NCBI GenBank assembly: GCA_049694275.1
Contig: JBAVQS010000145.1
Coordinates: 1-64,000, forward strand
DNA from: JBAVQS01 sp049694275
GTDB lineage: Bacteria; Chloroflexota; Anaerolineae; UBA4142; SHND01
Direction of reading: 5' to 3'
Length of the DNA stretch: 64,000 bases
The notes under the pieces were generated by a model. That model was not told the origin of the DNA and did no database searches. It saw nothing but the letters and a program-made list of their open reading frames with translations. The translations under genes and the position numbers were made by a program. The number at the start of each line of letters is the position of its first letter. Position 1 is the stretch's first letter. This document shows positions 44,944 to 54,500 of the stretch, in pieces.

Positions 44944-45753
44944 ATGCCTAGAATTAAAACCGGTGACCGGGTCGATCACGAACATACCCCAAGCGGCGAA
45001 AAGCTGGCGTTGATGGCCGTTTTTGCGAATCCGGACCAGGAAGTCTTTAGCCCGGCCGGCACGCTTGCGCGGTATGCCAGCGAAGGCATCCGGGTCGCGG
45101 TGGTAACCGCCACGCGCGAGCAGGCCCCGGTCGTTCTAACCGTCGCGGCGCGGGCAACCCCTGCCCTGGCGCTCCCCCCGCGGGACAAGTCCTGTTCTTG
45201 CCTCACTTCGGGCGCGCAGCGCATTTGCCTTCTGGACTATCCCGGGGGTAAAATCGACATGGGCGATGAGGCGCTCATGCTAGAGCGGCTCGTGCGCCTG
45301 GTTCGCGAGCAGCAGCCGCAGGTGATTGTGACCTATGGCCCGGAGGGGCTGGGCGATCCCGATCATCCGCTCATCTGCCGCTTGACGACGAGCGCCTTTG
45401 AAATGGCCGGCGACTCGACCTGTTATCCCGAGCACCTGGCCGACGCGCTCATGCCTTATCAACCGAAAAAACTCTATTACAGCATTCTGCCGCAGAGCGC
45501 CGTCACGCGTTGGGGCGCGCTGGGAATGGCCGCCGTGCCCGACGCGCAGATCACCACGGTGGTCGACGTCTCACGCTATACACAGAGCAAGCTCCGCACC
45601 CTCTACTGCCACCGCAATCACGTTCACGACTATGCCCGGTGGCTGCAGGAGGACACGAACGTGCAGTGGGACCAGGAATATTTCGTCCTGGCGGCCTCCC
45701 GTCTCAAGCGTAAACTGCGCAAAGAGCAGGACCTGTTCACAGGCCTGCGTTAG
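44944..45753 (+). CDS. PIG-L/LmbE-family protein with altered metal site
   Basis: A 269-residue member of the LmbE/PIG-L deacetylase fold. Landmarks: LMAVFANPDQEVFSPAGTLARYA near the N terminus and GLGDPDHPLI in the middle, both typical of enzymes that deacetylate GlcNAc-containing compounds. The metal motif is normally AHPDDE; here residues 29-33 read NPDQE, so the first zinc His is Asn and the second Asp is Gln. DPDH keeps its His. Catalysis is therefore doubtful, or a different ligand set is used. A strong terminator follows. Confidence 0.82.
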   Translation: MPRIKTGDRVDHEHTPSGEKLALMAVFANPDQEVFSPAGTLARYASEGIRVAVVTATREQAPVVLTVAARATPALALPPRDKSCSCLTSGAQRICLLDYPGGKIDMGDEALMLERLVRLVREQQPQVIVTYGPEGLGDPDHPLICRLTTSAFEMAGDSTCYPEHLADALMPYQPKKLYYSILPQSAVTRWGALGMAAVPDAQITTVVDVSRYTQSKLRTLYCHRNHVHDYARWLQEDTNVQWDQEYFVLAASRLKRKLRKEQDLFTGLR

Positions 45754-45757
45754 CACA

Positions 45758-45785
45758 AGCGGCGATGCAAATCGCCGCTTTTTTA
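45758..45785 (+). terminator. Intrinsic terminator after the PIG-L-like gene
   Basis: AGCGGCGAT/ATCGCCGCT stem with a 4-nt loop followed by six or more Ts. It ends 5 bases before the next ATG. Confidence 0.9.
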
Positions 45786-45790
45786 TTCAC

Positions 45791-46825
45791 ATGTCCAGAT
45801 TCATTATCCACGCCGCCACCCGGCTTTACAAGAGCGCCATGGCCGAATTCATCGCCGTCGCGCCCGATGCGCGCAAGGTGAACGATCTCCTGGACGGCGC
45901 CTTTCTCGTCGAGAGCGCTCGGCCCGCGCCCGAGATCGTCGAGCGCCTCGTCCAGTCCGACCCCACCTTTATCAAGCACCTCATGCCGGTCCACGCCGAA
46001 ATCGCGCTCTCCCGGAAAAAGGACGTCGACCTGCCGCGCCTCCTCGAAACAGCGCGGCAGGTGAGCCGGATTGCGCCCGGCCAGACCTACGCCGTCCAGT
46101 GTCGCTGCATCGGAGTCGACTATGATTATGACTCGAAGGATGTCGAGATCGCCGTCGGCCGGTATTACGAGGGCATTGGCGCCCTCCCCACCTTTTCCGA
46201 TTTTGCGGTCGCGGTCGACGAATCCCAGGTCGTGATCTCCATCTATCTCTATCAGGACCGGGGCTATCTCGGCTTTTCGACCGCCCGCGAAAACCTCAAC
46301 GACCAGTTGAACGAATATCGCATCGTCGCTCGCCGGGCGCACAAGGTCAACCGCGCCGAGTACAAGCTCCAGGAGGCCCTGCGCAAGTTCAAGCTGGACC
46401 CCAGAGGGGGGCGGGCGCTGGACCTCGGCGCCGCGCCCGGCGGCTGGACCCAGGTGCTGGCCGATCACGGGATGCAGGTCGTCGCTGTCGATCCGGGCGA
46501 GCTCGACCCGCGCGTCGCGGCGCTGCCGAATGTGACCCATTTCAAGTGCAAAGCCGATGCGTTTGTCAGCCCGGGCGATTTCGACCTGCTGGTCGACGAC
46601 ATGAATGTTGAGCCGGAAGAGTCGGCCGGCATGATGGTTCAAATGGCCCCCCATCTCAAACCGGGCGGCTATGCCATCCTCACCGTCAAGCTCGTCATCA
46701 AGCAGGTGAACAAGCTCTTGAACAACATCCGCCCCGTGCTCGAAACCGAATACGACATCCTTCGCATCAAGCACCTCTTTCACAACCGGCAGGAGGTCAC
46801 CCTCCTCCTGCGCAGAAAATCATAA
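45791..46825 (+). CDS. RlmM-like SAM-dependent 2'-O-methyltransferase
   Basis: A 344-residue methyltransferase. An N-terminal domain of about 190 residues (FIIHAATRLYKSAMAEFIAVAP onward) is followed by an FtsJ-type Rossmann domain: LDLGAAPGGWTQVL for SAM binding, the catalytic-type Lys in YKLQEALRKF, Asp in LLVDDMNVEPEE and Lys in LTVKLVIKQ. This K-D-K arrangement and the N-terminal domain resemble RlmM, which methylates a cytidine of 23S rRNA. The ATG at 45791 is directly after the terminator, so transcription must enter from upstream read-through or an internal site; ATG at 45839 is an alternative. Confidence 0.82.
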   Translation: MSRFIIHAATRLYKSAMAEFIAVAPDARKVNDLLDGAFLVESARPAPEIVERLVQSDPTFIKHLMPVHAEIALSRKKDVDLPRLLETARQVSRIAPGQTYAVQCRCIGVDYDYDSKDVEIAVGRYYEGIGALPTFSDFAVAVDESQVVISIYLYQDRGYLGFSTARENLNDQLNEYRIVARRAHKVNRAEYKLQEALRKFKLDPRGGRALDLGAAPGGWTQVLADHGMQVVAVDPGELDPRVAALPNVTHFKCKADAFVSPGDFDLLVDDMNVEPEESAGMMVQMAPHLKPGGYAILTVKLVIKQVNKLLNNIRPVLETEYDILRIKHLFHNRQEVTLLLRRKS

Positions 46826-46931
46826 ATCACCCCGCCCCTTGCTTGACGGATTCATCCTGTTAGATGATAATTCCAACACACTTGGGCATCAAGACTGCCC
46901 TATCCTCAAATGGTAGGCGATGGAGCTAACC

Positions 46932-47789
46932 ATGCGCAAAATCCAGTTCCACTCGGCCGATAACGAAAACGTCCACGGCGACCTGTTTGAGCCTGCCCTA
47001 TCGGGCAAGCATCCCGCCGTCCTCTTTACCCACGGGCTCCTCTCGGCGCGCCAGGAATTTGGCGATTATCCCGAGCGGCTTGCCGGGTTGGGTTATGTAA
47101 CCCTATCGATTGACCAGCGCGGGCATGGCTTGAGCGGCGGGCCGCGCGGCTATGTCACCCCGGCGCGCGGCATTCAGGATATTCACGCCGCGCTCGATTT
47201 TCTTGCCGGCCTCGCGACGGTAGACGTGACCCGCCTGGCCCTCGTCGGGCACAGCCTCGGCGCTGCCTTTTCGATCTGTGCGGCCGCCGTCGAGCCGCGC
47301 GTCAAAACCCTTGTCGCCATCGCCCCGCCAGCCAGCATTCGCGCCGAGCTGAAACCGGGCGAAGGCGCACTGTATGCCCTGGCCGGCGGCGTCGGCAAGC
47401 TGTACCGGCGCGCCACCGGCAAGCTGCTTTATCTTCCATACCGCGTCGGGGTCAATGACCTTTTTCATCACGAAGCGGCGCGACAGGCGGCTCGACAGGC
47501 CGACTTTCTACAAAAGCAGGCGCCCAGCGAAACCGCCAGCGCCCTCGTCAACGAGCTCGATACGAACTCCGCCGCCGCCCAGGTCCGCATCCCAACGCTA
47601 ATCATGCAGGCAGAACATGACCGCATCGTAACGACCGCGCGTCAGGTGTATGAGACCCTCTCCGGACCCAAGCAGTTTGTCCAGGTCGACGACTCCGGCC
47701 ACTCGATCATGACCGACGGACACGGCGCCGAAGCATTCGAGATCGTCGCCGAATGGTTGACCAAGAATCTTCAAGAGGTAAAATCATGA
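46932..47789 (+). CDS. Alpha/beta hydrolase
   Basis: A 285-residue alpha/beta hydrolase with the nucleophile elbow GHSLG in LALVGHSLGAAFS, acid Asp in MQAEHDRIV and catalytic His in DDSGHSIM. The RGHGLSGGPRGY stretch resembles monoacylglycerol lipases. No signal peptide, so it is cytoplasmic. ATG at 46932 has GGAG six bases upstream; the ATG at 46920 does not. The stop overlaps the tdh ATG (ATGA), so the hydrolase is translated with the threonine dehydrogenase. Confidence 0.85.
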   Translation: MRKIQFHSADNENVHGDLFEPALSGKHPAVLFTHGLLSARQEFGDYPERLAGLGYVTLSIDQRGHGLSGGPRGYVTPARGIQDIHAALDFLAGLATVDVTRLALVGHSLGAAFSICAAAVEPRVKTLVAIAPPASIRAELKPGEGALYALAGGVGKLYRRATGKLLYLPYRVGVNDLFHHEAARQAARQADFLQKQAPSETASALVNELDTNSAAAQVRIPTLIMQAEHDRIVTTARQVYETLSGPKQFVQVDDSGHSIMTDGHGAEAFEIVAEWLTKNLQEVKS

Positions 47790-48814
47790 AAGCCCTTGTC
47801 AAGAAATATGCGCAGCCCGGCCTGTGGATGGACGACGTGCCGGTCCCTGAGGTCGGCATCAACGATGTTTTGATCCGCGTGCACAAGACCGCCATCTGCG
47901 GCACCGATATCCATATCTGGAACTGGGACGCGTGGGCGCAAAAGACCATCCCGGTCCCCATGGTCATTGGACACGAGTTTGTCGGCACGGTCGCGGCGAT
48001 GGGCAGCAACGTCCACGACCTCGAAATCGGCGAAGTCGTTTCGGGCGAAGGCCACATCGTCTGCGGGCGCTGCCGCAACTGCCTCGCCGGCCGCCGCCAC
48101 CTCTGCAAAGCGACCCAGGGGGTGGGCGTCAACCGCCCCGGCGCGTTTGCCGAATACATCTGCATCCCCGTCACCAACGTCTGGCACGCCGACCCCAAAA
48201 TTCCGCTGGACGTCCTCAGCATCTTTGACCCCTTTGGGAACGCCACGCACACGGCGCTCACCTTTCCCGTGCTCGGCGAAGATGTCCTCATCACCGGCGC
48301 CGGTCCCATCGGCGTCATGGCGACCGCCATTGCCAAACATGCGGGGGCGCGTTATATCGTCACAACCGACGTCAACCCCTACCGCCTCGATCTGGCGAAA
48401 AAGATGGGCGCGACGGTTGCGCTTGACGTGCGCGCCAAGAGCATCGCCCAGGTACAGCAAGAGCTCGGGATGAAGGAAGGGTTTGACGTCGGCCTCGAAA
48501 TGTCGGGGAACGAACAGGCCTTCAAGGACATGCTCGCCAACATGTGCCACGGCGGCCGCATCGCCATGCTCGGCCTGCCGACCAAGGACATTAGCATCGA
48601 CTGGAACACGGTCATCTTTAACATGCTCACCATCAAGGGCATCTATGGCCGCGAGATGTACGAGACGTGGTACATGATGCAGTCCATGCTCCACAGCGGG
48701 CTGGACATCAGCCCCATCATCACCCACAAGTTTGGCTATGCCGAATTTGAACAGGCCTTTGAGGTCATGCGCACCGGCAATTCGGGCAAGGTCATTATGG
48801 ATTGGGTGAGCTAG
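47786..48814 (+). CDS. tdh: L-threonine 3-dehydrogenase
   Basis: A 342-residue zinc medium-chain dehydrogenase that oxidises threonine to 2-amino-3-ketobutyrate with NAD. Catalytic zinc site: Cys in ICGTDIHIW and His-Glu in IGHEFVG; structural zinc lobe CGRCRNCLAGRRHLC; cofactor loop ITGAGPIGVMA. Length equals E. coli Tdh. The ATG at 47786 overlaps the hydrolase stop. The kbl gene that completes the pathway follows after a toxin-antitoxin pair and a palindromic repeat. Confidence 0.92.
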   Translation: MKALVKKYAQPGLWMDDVPVPEVGINDVLIRVHKTAICGTDIHIWNWDAWAQKTIPVPMVIGHEFVGTVAAMGSNVHDLEIGEVVSGEGHIVCGRCRNCLAGRRHLCKATQGVGVNRPGAFAEYICIPVTNVWHADPKIPLDVLSIFDPFGNATHTALTFPVLGEDVLITGAGPIGVMATAIAKHAGARYIVTTDVNPYRLDLAKKMGATVALDVRAKSIAQVQQELGMKEGFDVGLEMSGNEQAFKDMLANMCHGGRIAMLGLPTKDISIDWNTVIFNMLTIKGIYGREMYETWYMMQSMLHSGLDISPIITHKFGYAEFEQAFEVMRTGNSGKVIMDWVS

Positions 48815-48840
48815 AGAGCAAAAACCAGAAAGAGGTAAAA

Positions 48841-49059
48841 ATGAAGCAATCGCGAGTCAGCGAGCTTACCGTGGTGCTTGAGCCCGACGAAGACGGCTTT
48901 CACGTATACTGCCCGGCGCTTAAAGGGTGTCATTCCTGGGGCGAAACCAGGGAACAAGCGCTGGAGAATATTGCCGAGGCGATCCAGTTGTGGCTAGAGA
49001 CAGCTCACCGTCGTAATATTCCGATTCCAATCATGGAAACAGTGAAAATCGCGGCCTGA
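48841..49059 (+). CDS. hicB: HicB-family antitoxin
   Basis: A 72-residue HicB-type protein with the degenerate RNase-H-like core: TVVLEPDEDGFHVYCPALKGCHSWGETREQALENIAEAI. The C-terminal DNA-binding part is minimal, as in short HicB proteins. It neutralises the HicA toxin encoded 1 base after its stop. AGAGG precedes the ATG. The order antitoxin first, toxin second is one of the two known arrangements. Confidence 0.88.
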   Translation: MKQSRVSELTVVLEPDEDGFHVYCPALKGCHSWGETREQALENIAEAIQLWLETAHRRNIPIPIMETVKIAA

Positions 49060-49060
49060 C

Positions 49061-49282
49061 ATGAGACTACCAACCGTCCGTCCCGACGAGGTTATCCGAG
49101 CACTGGAAAAAGATGGCTGGGAAATCGACCGCCAAACTGGAAGCCATGTCGTGCTTGTCAAGAAAGAACATGCGACAATTCTAGTCGTTCCAATGCATAA
49201 AAGGGACTTGCCGCGCGGGACACTGCGCGGCATCATTAAAGATTCAGGATTGACCCAGGAAGAATTTCGCAAATTGCTTTAG
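49061..49282 (+). CDS. hicA: HicA-family mRNA interferase toxin
   Basis: A 73-residue HicA toxin with the dsRBD-like fold: VIRALEKDGWEIDRQTGSHVVLVK, where His in GSHVV is the catalytic residue, and PMHKRDLPRGTLRGIIKDSGL. It is coupled to hicB, the ATG lying one base beyond the hicB stop. The pair separates tdh from kbl and was probably inserted there, since the two threonine genes are usually adjacent. Confidence 0.9.
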   Translation: MRLPTVRPDEVIRALEKDGWEIDRQTGSHVVLVKKEHATILVVPMHKRDLPRGTLRGIIKDSGLTQEEFRKLL

Positions 49283-49298
49283 CAGCAGGACTTGCGCT

Positions 49299-49415
49299 TG
49301 TCATTTCGACGAGCGCAGTGTGCGAGGAGAAATCTCGGCCGGGTTAGCGAGATGTCTCGCAGCTCAAAGACATCCCTGGCGCAGAACGAGATTTCTCCCT
49401 GTGGTCGAAATGACA
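49299..49415. repeat. 117-bp palindromic intergenic element
   Basis: Ends TGTCATTTCGAC and GTCGAAATGACA are exact inverted copies, with inner GAGGAGAAATCTCG and CGAGATTTCTCCC also inverted. The TCATTTCGACGAGCG style element is a repeat type seen in many bacterial genomes between genes. It lies just before the kbl start. No coding was seen. Confidence 0.75.
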
Positions 49416-49458
49416 TGCGCAACGTGAGTGATAGAAAATCTTTCGATGAGGAAAGAAC

Positions 49459-50649
49459 ATGCCTGACAAACTCGAATGGATCCGCCAGGAACTGGACGGA
49501 TTGAAACAGCAAGGGCTCTACAACCACATTCGCACGATTGACTCGCCGCAGGGCGCGTGGCTCACCGTCGACGGCCGGCGCGTCCTCAACTTTTGCTCCA
49601 ACAACTATCTCGGCCTGGCCAACGACGCACGCCTGCGCGACGCGGCCCGGAACGCGATCGACCGCTTTGGCGTTGGCCCCGCGGCCGTCCGCTCCATCGC
49701 GGGCACCCTCAGCCTGCATGTCGAGCTTGAACAGCGGCTGGCGCAGTTCAAGGGCGCCGAGGCGACCATCGCCTTTCAATCGGGGTTCAACTCAAACCTC
49801 GCCACCCTCCCGGCGCTCGCCGGCAAAGAGGATGTCATCTTTTCCGATGAGCTGAACCACGCCAGCATCATCGACGGAGCGCGCCTTTCGGGCGCAAGGA
49901 TCGTCCGCTACGGGCACAACGACGCCGAGGCGCTGGAAGACACCATCGTCAAGACCACCGACTATCGCCGCGCAATGATCGTTACCGATGGGGTCTTTTC
50001 CATGGATGGCGACATCGCGCCCCTCCCCTCCATCGTCGAGGTCGCCGAGCGGCACAACCTGATCCTGATGGTGGACGACGCGCACGGCGAAGGGGTGCTC
50101 GGGCGCGGCGGGCGCGGCATTGTGGACCACTTTGGCCTGCACGGGCGCGTCGACGTCGAGGTCGGCACCCTCTCCAAGGCATTTGGCGTCGTCGGCGGCT
50201 ATATCGCCGGCAAGAAAGAGATTGTCGAGTGGCTGCACCAGCGGGGCCGCCCCTTTCTCTTTTCCAGCGCCACCCCGCCGGCCGACACCGCCGCCTGTCT
50301 CGCCGCGGTCGACATTCTCGAAGGCTCGACCGAGCTCAACGACCGGCTCTGGGAGAACACGCGGTATTTCAAAGGCGAGATGAAGCGGCTCGGGTTCAAC
50401 ACCGGTCGGAGCGAGACGCCCATCACCCCCGTCATGCTCGGCGAAGCGCCGCTTGCCCAGAAATTCTCGCGCACCCTGTTTGACCACGACGTCTTTGCCA
50501 TGGCCATCGGTTTTCCCACCGTCCCGCAGGGCAAGGCGCGCCTCCGCGTCATGATCAGCGCGGCGCACGCGCGCGAGGACCTGGACAAGGGGCTGGAAGC
50601 ATTCGCCAGGGTCGGCAAGGAGCTGGGGGTCATCGGGCGGAATGAGTAA
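49459..50649 (+). CDS. kbl: Glycine C-acetyltransferase
   Basis: A 396-residue PLP enzyme that splits 2-amino-3-ketobutyrate with CoA into glycine and acetyl-CoA, completing threonine breakdown begun by Tdh. Motifs: FCSNNYLGLAND, SGFNSNLATLPAL, DELNHASIIDGARLSGA, VDDAHGEGVLGRGGRG and the PLP Lys in VGTLSKAFGVVGGYIAG. Normal length. GAGGAAAG precedes the ATG. Separated from tdh by hicBA and a palindromic repeat. Confidence 0.92.
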   Translation: MPDKLEWIRQELDGLKQQGLYNHIRTIDSPQGAWLTVDGRRVLNFCSNNYLGLANDARLRDAARNAIDRFGVGPAAVRSIAGTLSLHVELEQRLAQFKGAEATIAFQSGFNSNLATLPALAGKEDVIFSDELNHASIIDGARLSGARIVRYGHNDAEALEDTIVKTTDYRRAMIVTDGVFSMDGDIAPLPSIVEVAERHNLILMVDDAHGEGVLGRGGRGIVDHFGLHGRVDVEVGTLSKAFGVVGGYIAGKKEIVEWLHQRGRPFLFSSATPPADTAACLAAVDILEGSTELNDRLWENTRYFKGEMKRLGFNTGRSETPITPVMLGEAPLAQKFSRTLFDHDVFAMAIGFPTVPQGKARLRVMISAAHAREDLDKGLEAFARVGKELGVIGRNE

Positions 50650-50724
50650 TGCGTAATAAAGTAAGGGGTGGCGCGCAAAAGCGCCGGCCTCCTCGATACA
50701 CCAGGGCAGCAAGGACGGTGAAAT

Positions 50725-50973
50725 ATGGCTGAGATGTTAAATTACCTCGAAACGATTGCACGGGAGACCCACAAGCCCGAATCCGAGGTTATGACCATGG
50801 CATTCGAGGCCGGGCTGCGCCAACTTTGGCGCGAGCGCACGCTCGGGCAATACCTGCGCGGTGAGATCACACGCGAAGAAGCGATTCACACAGCCGGCAG
50901 TGACTGGGTTGAACTCGCCGAACGCCAGAGCCAAGCAGTAATGGAAGATTTGGCGTGGGCGCTGCAAAAATGA
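50725..50973 (+). CDS. Putative antitoxin partner of the PIN-domain protein
   Basis: An 82-residue helical protein (MAEMLNYLETIARETHKPESEV) with no confident family call. Size, position and 4-base overlap (ATGA) with a PIN-domain gene are typical of an antitoxin in a VapBC-like pair; the helical region LRGEITREEAIHTAGSDWVELAERQ recalls the antitoxins that accompany DUF3368-type PIN toxins. The function is inferred from the partner. Confidence 0.65.
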   Translation: MAEMLNYLETIARETHKPESEVMTMAFEAGLRQLWRERTLGQYLRGEITREEAIHTAGSDWVELAERQSQAVMEDLAWALQK

Positions 50974-51476
50974 GCATTGCCGTCGCCGATGCCGGCCCAC
51001 TCATCCACCTGAATGAGATCCAAGGTATCAGTTTACTTGCAGGGTTTGAGGCTATCCTGGTATCTAGCGCAGTGTGGCAAGAGACGGTGACCAGTGGTCG
51101 GGTATCGAAAGAGGTACTCCTCGGGCTGAGCGCTTTCAAAAGAGAGACCGTCGCCGAAATACCTTTCCAGGAATTCGTACAGGCGCAGAGCTTATCAAAC
51201 CTTCAGCGCGGTGAACAAGAGGCGCTCTATCTCGGTGCTATTCACGCCATTCCAATCGTGTTAACCGACGATCTGAATGCGCGGGGTGCAGCGAAAAGAT
51301 TGAACATGACGCCGGTAGGGTCACTCGGGATTGTGGTTCGCGCTTTCTATGATGGAAGGACTTCCAGAGCGCAAGCAGAAGATCACATCAACGCACTATA
51401 TCAGGTTAGCAGCCTGTTTGTGACGCGAGCGATTGTCGACTTGGCAATCGAACAAATCCGCTCGCGTAATAGGTAA
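50970..51476 (+). CDS. PIN-domain ribonuclease toxin (DUF3368-like)
   Basis: A 168-residue PIN-fold protein. The first acidic residue is in VADAGPLIHLNEI, a central Glu in RGEQEALYLGA and the last Asp pair in VLTDDLNARGAAKRLN, the usual three- or four-acid metal site of PIN nucleases. The C-terminal GSLGIVVRAFYDG pattern matches DUF3368 members. Its ATG overlaps the preceding antitoxin gene. It sits immediately before the DGR target gene (30 bases). Confidence 0.82.
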   Translation: MSIAVADAGPLIHLNEIQGISLLAGFEAILVSSAVWQETVTSGRVSKEVLLGLSAFKRETVAEIPFQEFVQAQSLSNLQRGEQEALYLGAIHAIPIVLTDDLNARGAAKRLNMTPVGSLGIVVRAFYDGRTSRAQAEDHINALYQVSSLFVTRAIVDLAIEQIRSRNR

Positions 51477-51506
51477 ATATTCAGGTGTTCACCCCGGAGG
51501 GTGCGC

Positions 51507-54500
51507 ATGTCCGATTTCAAGGATTTATACAAAGCACTGGCCGAAGGGATCAAGACCCTTTTCGAGGCAATCAAGAACGAACCGCTCCTGGCGTTCATTA
51601 TCTTGAGCGTCATCGTCGTTGCGCTTTTCAACGACAAAATCCCACCCGAGATGCGGCCCTTTATCTATGCAATTATAGGGGTGGGGGTGGTTGTTTATGC
51701 CATACGCGTGCTTGTGCCCACATTGAGGAAACCGGCCCCATCTGCGGACAAGCCCGCCCCCGCCGACAAGAAGGATTCGGCCTCGCCCCCGGCTGCCCCG
51801 CCTCCCGCCCCTGTCCCCTCCGCCGATCCGCGCGGCGCCTATCTCGACGCGGTCATTGCCGATTGTCGTCCCGCGCGGCTGGTCGGCCTCGATCCCCAGG
51901 CAGCAGACCCGAGCCGCGGGACGCTCTCGCTGGAGCAGTTGTACATCTCGCTCGATACGAAAACACAGGTCAAGGTCGAGGAGGGCGAGGAGCGAAAAAA
52001 GGGGCGCGCCGAACCGGGGATGGACCGCGAGCAGACACGCCCCCTCCCGGCGCTGGAGGCGCTGGCCCAGGCGCCCGACCGCCGAATGGTCCTCCTGGGA
52101 CTCCCCGGCTCGGGCAAATCCACCCTGGTGCGGTACCTGGCGCTCGAGATGGCGCAGGGATTGTGCGACCCCGCATTCGACCTGAGTAAGCGGCTGCCGG
52201 GCTGGCGCGGCCAGCCGCTCGTCCCGCTCATCATTCCGCTGGGCCGCCTCGCCGAGAGTTTCCCCGCCGAAACCCGTAAGGGCGAGGCGCGCCTGGTTGA
52301 GCAGTTTGTCCGGACGACGCTCGACGCCGACGCGCGCACCCACGATTACGCCCCGCGCGCCCTGGCCACGCTCCGTGACACGGGCGGCCTGGTCTTTTTC
52401 GACGGGCTGGACGAGGTGGCCGACCCGAACCGCCGGCCCCTCGTCCGGCAGGCGGTCGAGGATTTTGCCAATCGCTATGGCAAGCACCCGGCGACGCGGT
52501 TCCTCGTCACCTGCCGCACCTTTTCCTATACGGACGCGCGGTGGCAGTTTACCAACTGGCAGACCCACGAACTGGCCTCCCTGACAGAGGACAAGATCAA
52601 CCAGTTTGTCGAGGCGTGGTACGGCCAGCACGCGCAGATTGACCCCCGGCGCGCGGACGATTACGAGCGCAAGCGGGCGATGCTGGTCAAGGCCCTGCAC
52701 CGGAGCGACCGCCGCCGCCTGCATGTCATCGCCGACAATCCCCTCATCCTCACGGTCATGGCGGTGGTGCATACCCACTATGGCGAGCTCCCCGACACGC
52801 GCGCCCAGGTGTATGACCGCTGTATCGACCTGCTCTTGCTCCGGTGGGAGTTGGAACGCTCGATTGACGGGCAAAAACACAAGCGGAGCATCCTGGACGA
52901 CCTCGCCATCCCGCGCGGCCAGCTTGACGATGCGCTCCTGGAGCTGGCCTACAAGGCCCATGCCGGCCGCGAGGCATCCGACGGAGACCAAACGGCGCTG
53001 GTGACCGAGGAGCTCATTACGGGCGTGCTCAAGGTGCATCTCCGCGACCTGACCAAGGTGCAAGCCTTTCTCGATTACTGCGAAGGGTCGAACGGCCTGC
53101 TGATGCTGCAAGGGGAGGTGACCCCGCCCGACGCCCCGCCGAATGCGCCGCTCCGCCGCGTCTATACCTTTCCGCACCTCACCTTTGAAGAGTACCTGGC
53201 GGGGCGCTACCTGGAACAACAGCGGAACCTGGGCCCCCGGGTACGGGAACGGCTGGACGAGAACAGCGACCGCTGGCGCGAGGTCGTCATGCTCCTCGGG
53301 GAGCACCTCTGCTTTGCGCGCGGCGATTGGGACCGCATGGATTCTATTCTCGCCGCGCTCGTCCCGGAGGCGCCGCCGCAGCGCGAGGCCGACTGGCGCG
53401 CCCTCTGGCTCGCCGGCGACCTCCTCCTCCTGTACCGCCGCCGCTTTGCCAACGTTCACCCCGCGCCCGCCGAGCCGCGCATCCGCGAGCGCCTCGTCCG
53501 CCTCGTCGAGACCGGCGCGCTCACCCCGCGCGAACGCGCCGCCGCCGCCAACGCCCTGGCCGAGCTCGACGACCCGCGCCCCGGCATTGGGGTTATCGTC
53601 CCCCCACCCTTGTCAGGAGAACGTCCGTCCCTGCCCGAAGAGAAGGGAGCGCCAGAGTTGCGGATTCCCGACCTCGTCTGGTGCGAGATACCCGCCGGGC
53701 CCTTTATCATGGGGAGCAGCAAGAACAAAAACAGCCCACACTTTGACCCTGGTGCGGATAACTATGAGATCGAAGCATCCGAGTACGCCAAACTCACGCG
53801 CCCCTACTATATCGCGCGCTATCCCACCACCAATGCTCAGTTCGATGCGTTTGTGGAGGACCCGCAAGGCTATCGCCAGGCTCAATGGTGGACCCGGTCC
53901 GGCCTGCAATGGCGCAAGGACCGGCAAGGCCCCAAAAAATTTGGTGGCGTCTTTGACTTGCCGAACCATCCCGTCGTCTACGTCACCTGGTACGAGGCAG
54001 TCGCGTTTGCGAACTGGCTGAATGACAGGTTGCAAGCTACAGGCGGCAGGTCTCAAAACTCTATTCTCAGGCTGCAAGTCTGGGAGAAGGGTTCGATTGT
54101 CACGCGGGACCTGGACCCCGGTCAGTTTCAAGTACGACTGCCGACCGAAGCGGAATGGGAAAAGGGGGCGCGCGGTACGGAAGGGCGCATCTATCCCTGG
54201 GGCGCTAACCCCGACCCGAATCGCGCGAATTACGGGGATACCGGCTTGAACACGACGAGCGCGGTCGGCGCGTTCCCTGGCGGGACAAGTCCGTACGGTG
54301 TTCTGGACATGAGCGGCAATGTGTGGGAGTGGTGCGCCACGCAGTGGACTGACAATTACGAGAACTATGCGCATCATGAAAAGAACGAACTTGAAGGGGA
54401 TGCCCCCCGGGTGTGGCGCGGCGGGTCCTTCTTCTACAGTCGGGACTACGTCCGCTGCGCTGCCCGCCTCGGGCGCGATCCAGACCTCTTGCCCTACAAT

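Noticed and set aside
51525..53459. Long open frame (about 644 codons) antisense to the NACHT gene
   Set aside because: Caused by GC-rich codon bias on the opposite strand; no domain seen, and the sense strand has clear NACHT motifs.
51507..53660. A second variable repeat inside the target
   Set aside because: No further stretch resembling the TR was seen; homology is limited to 54406-54525.
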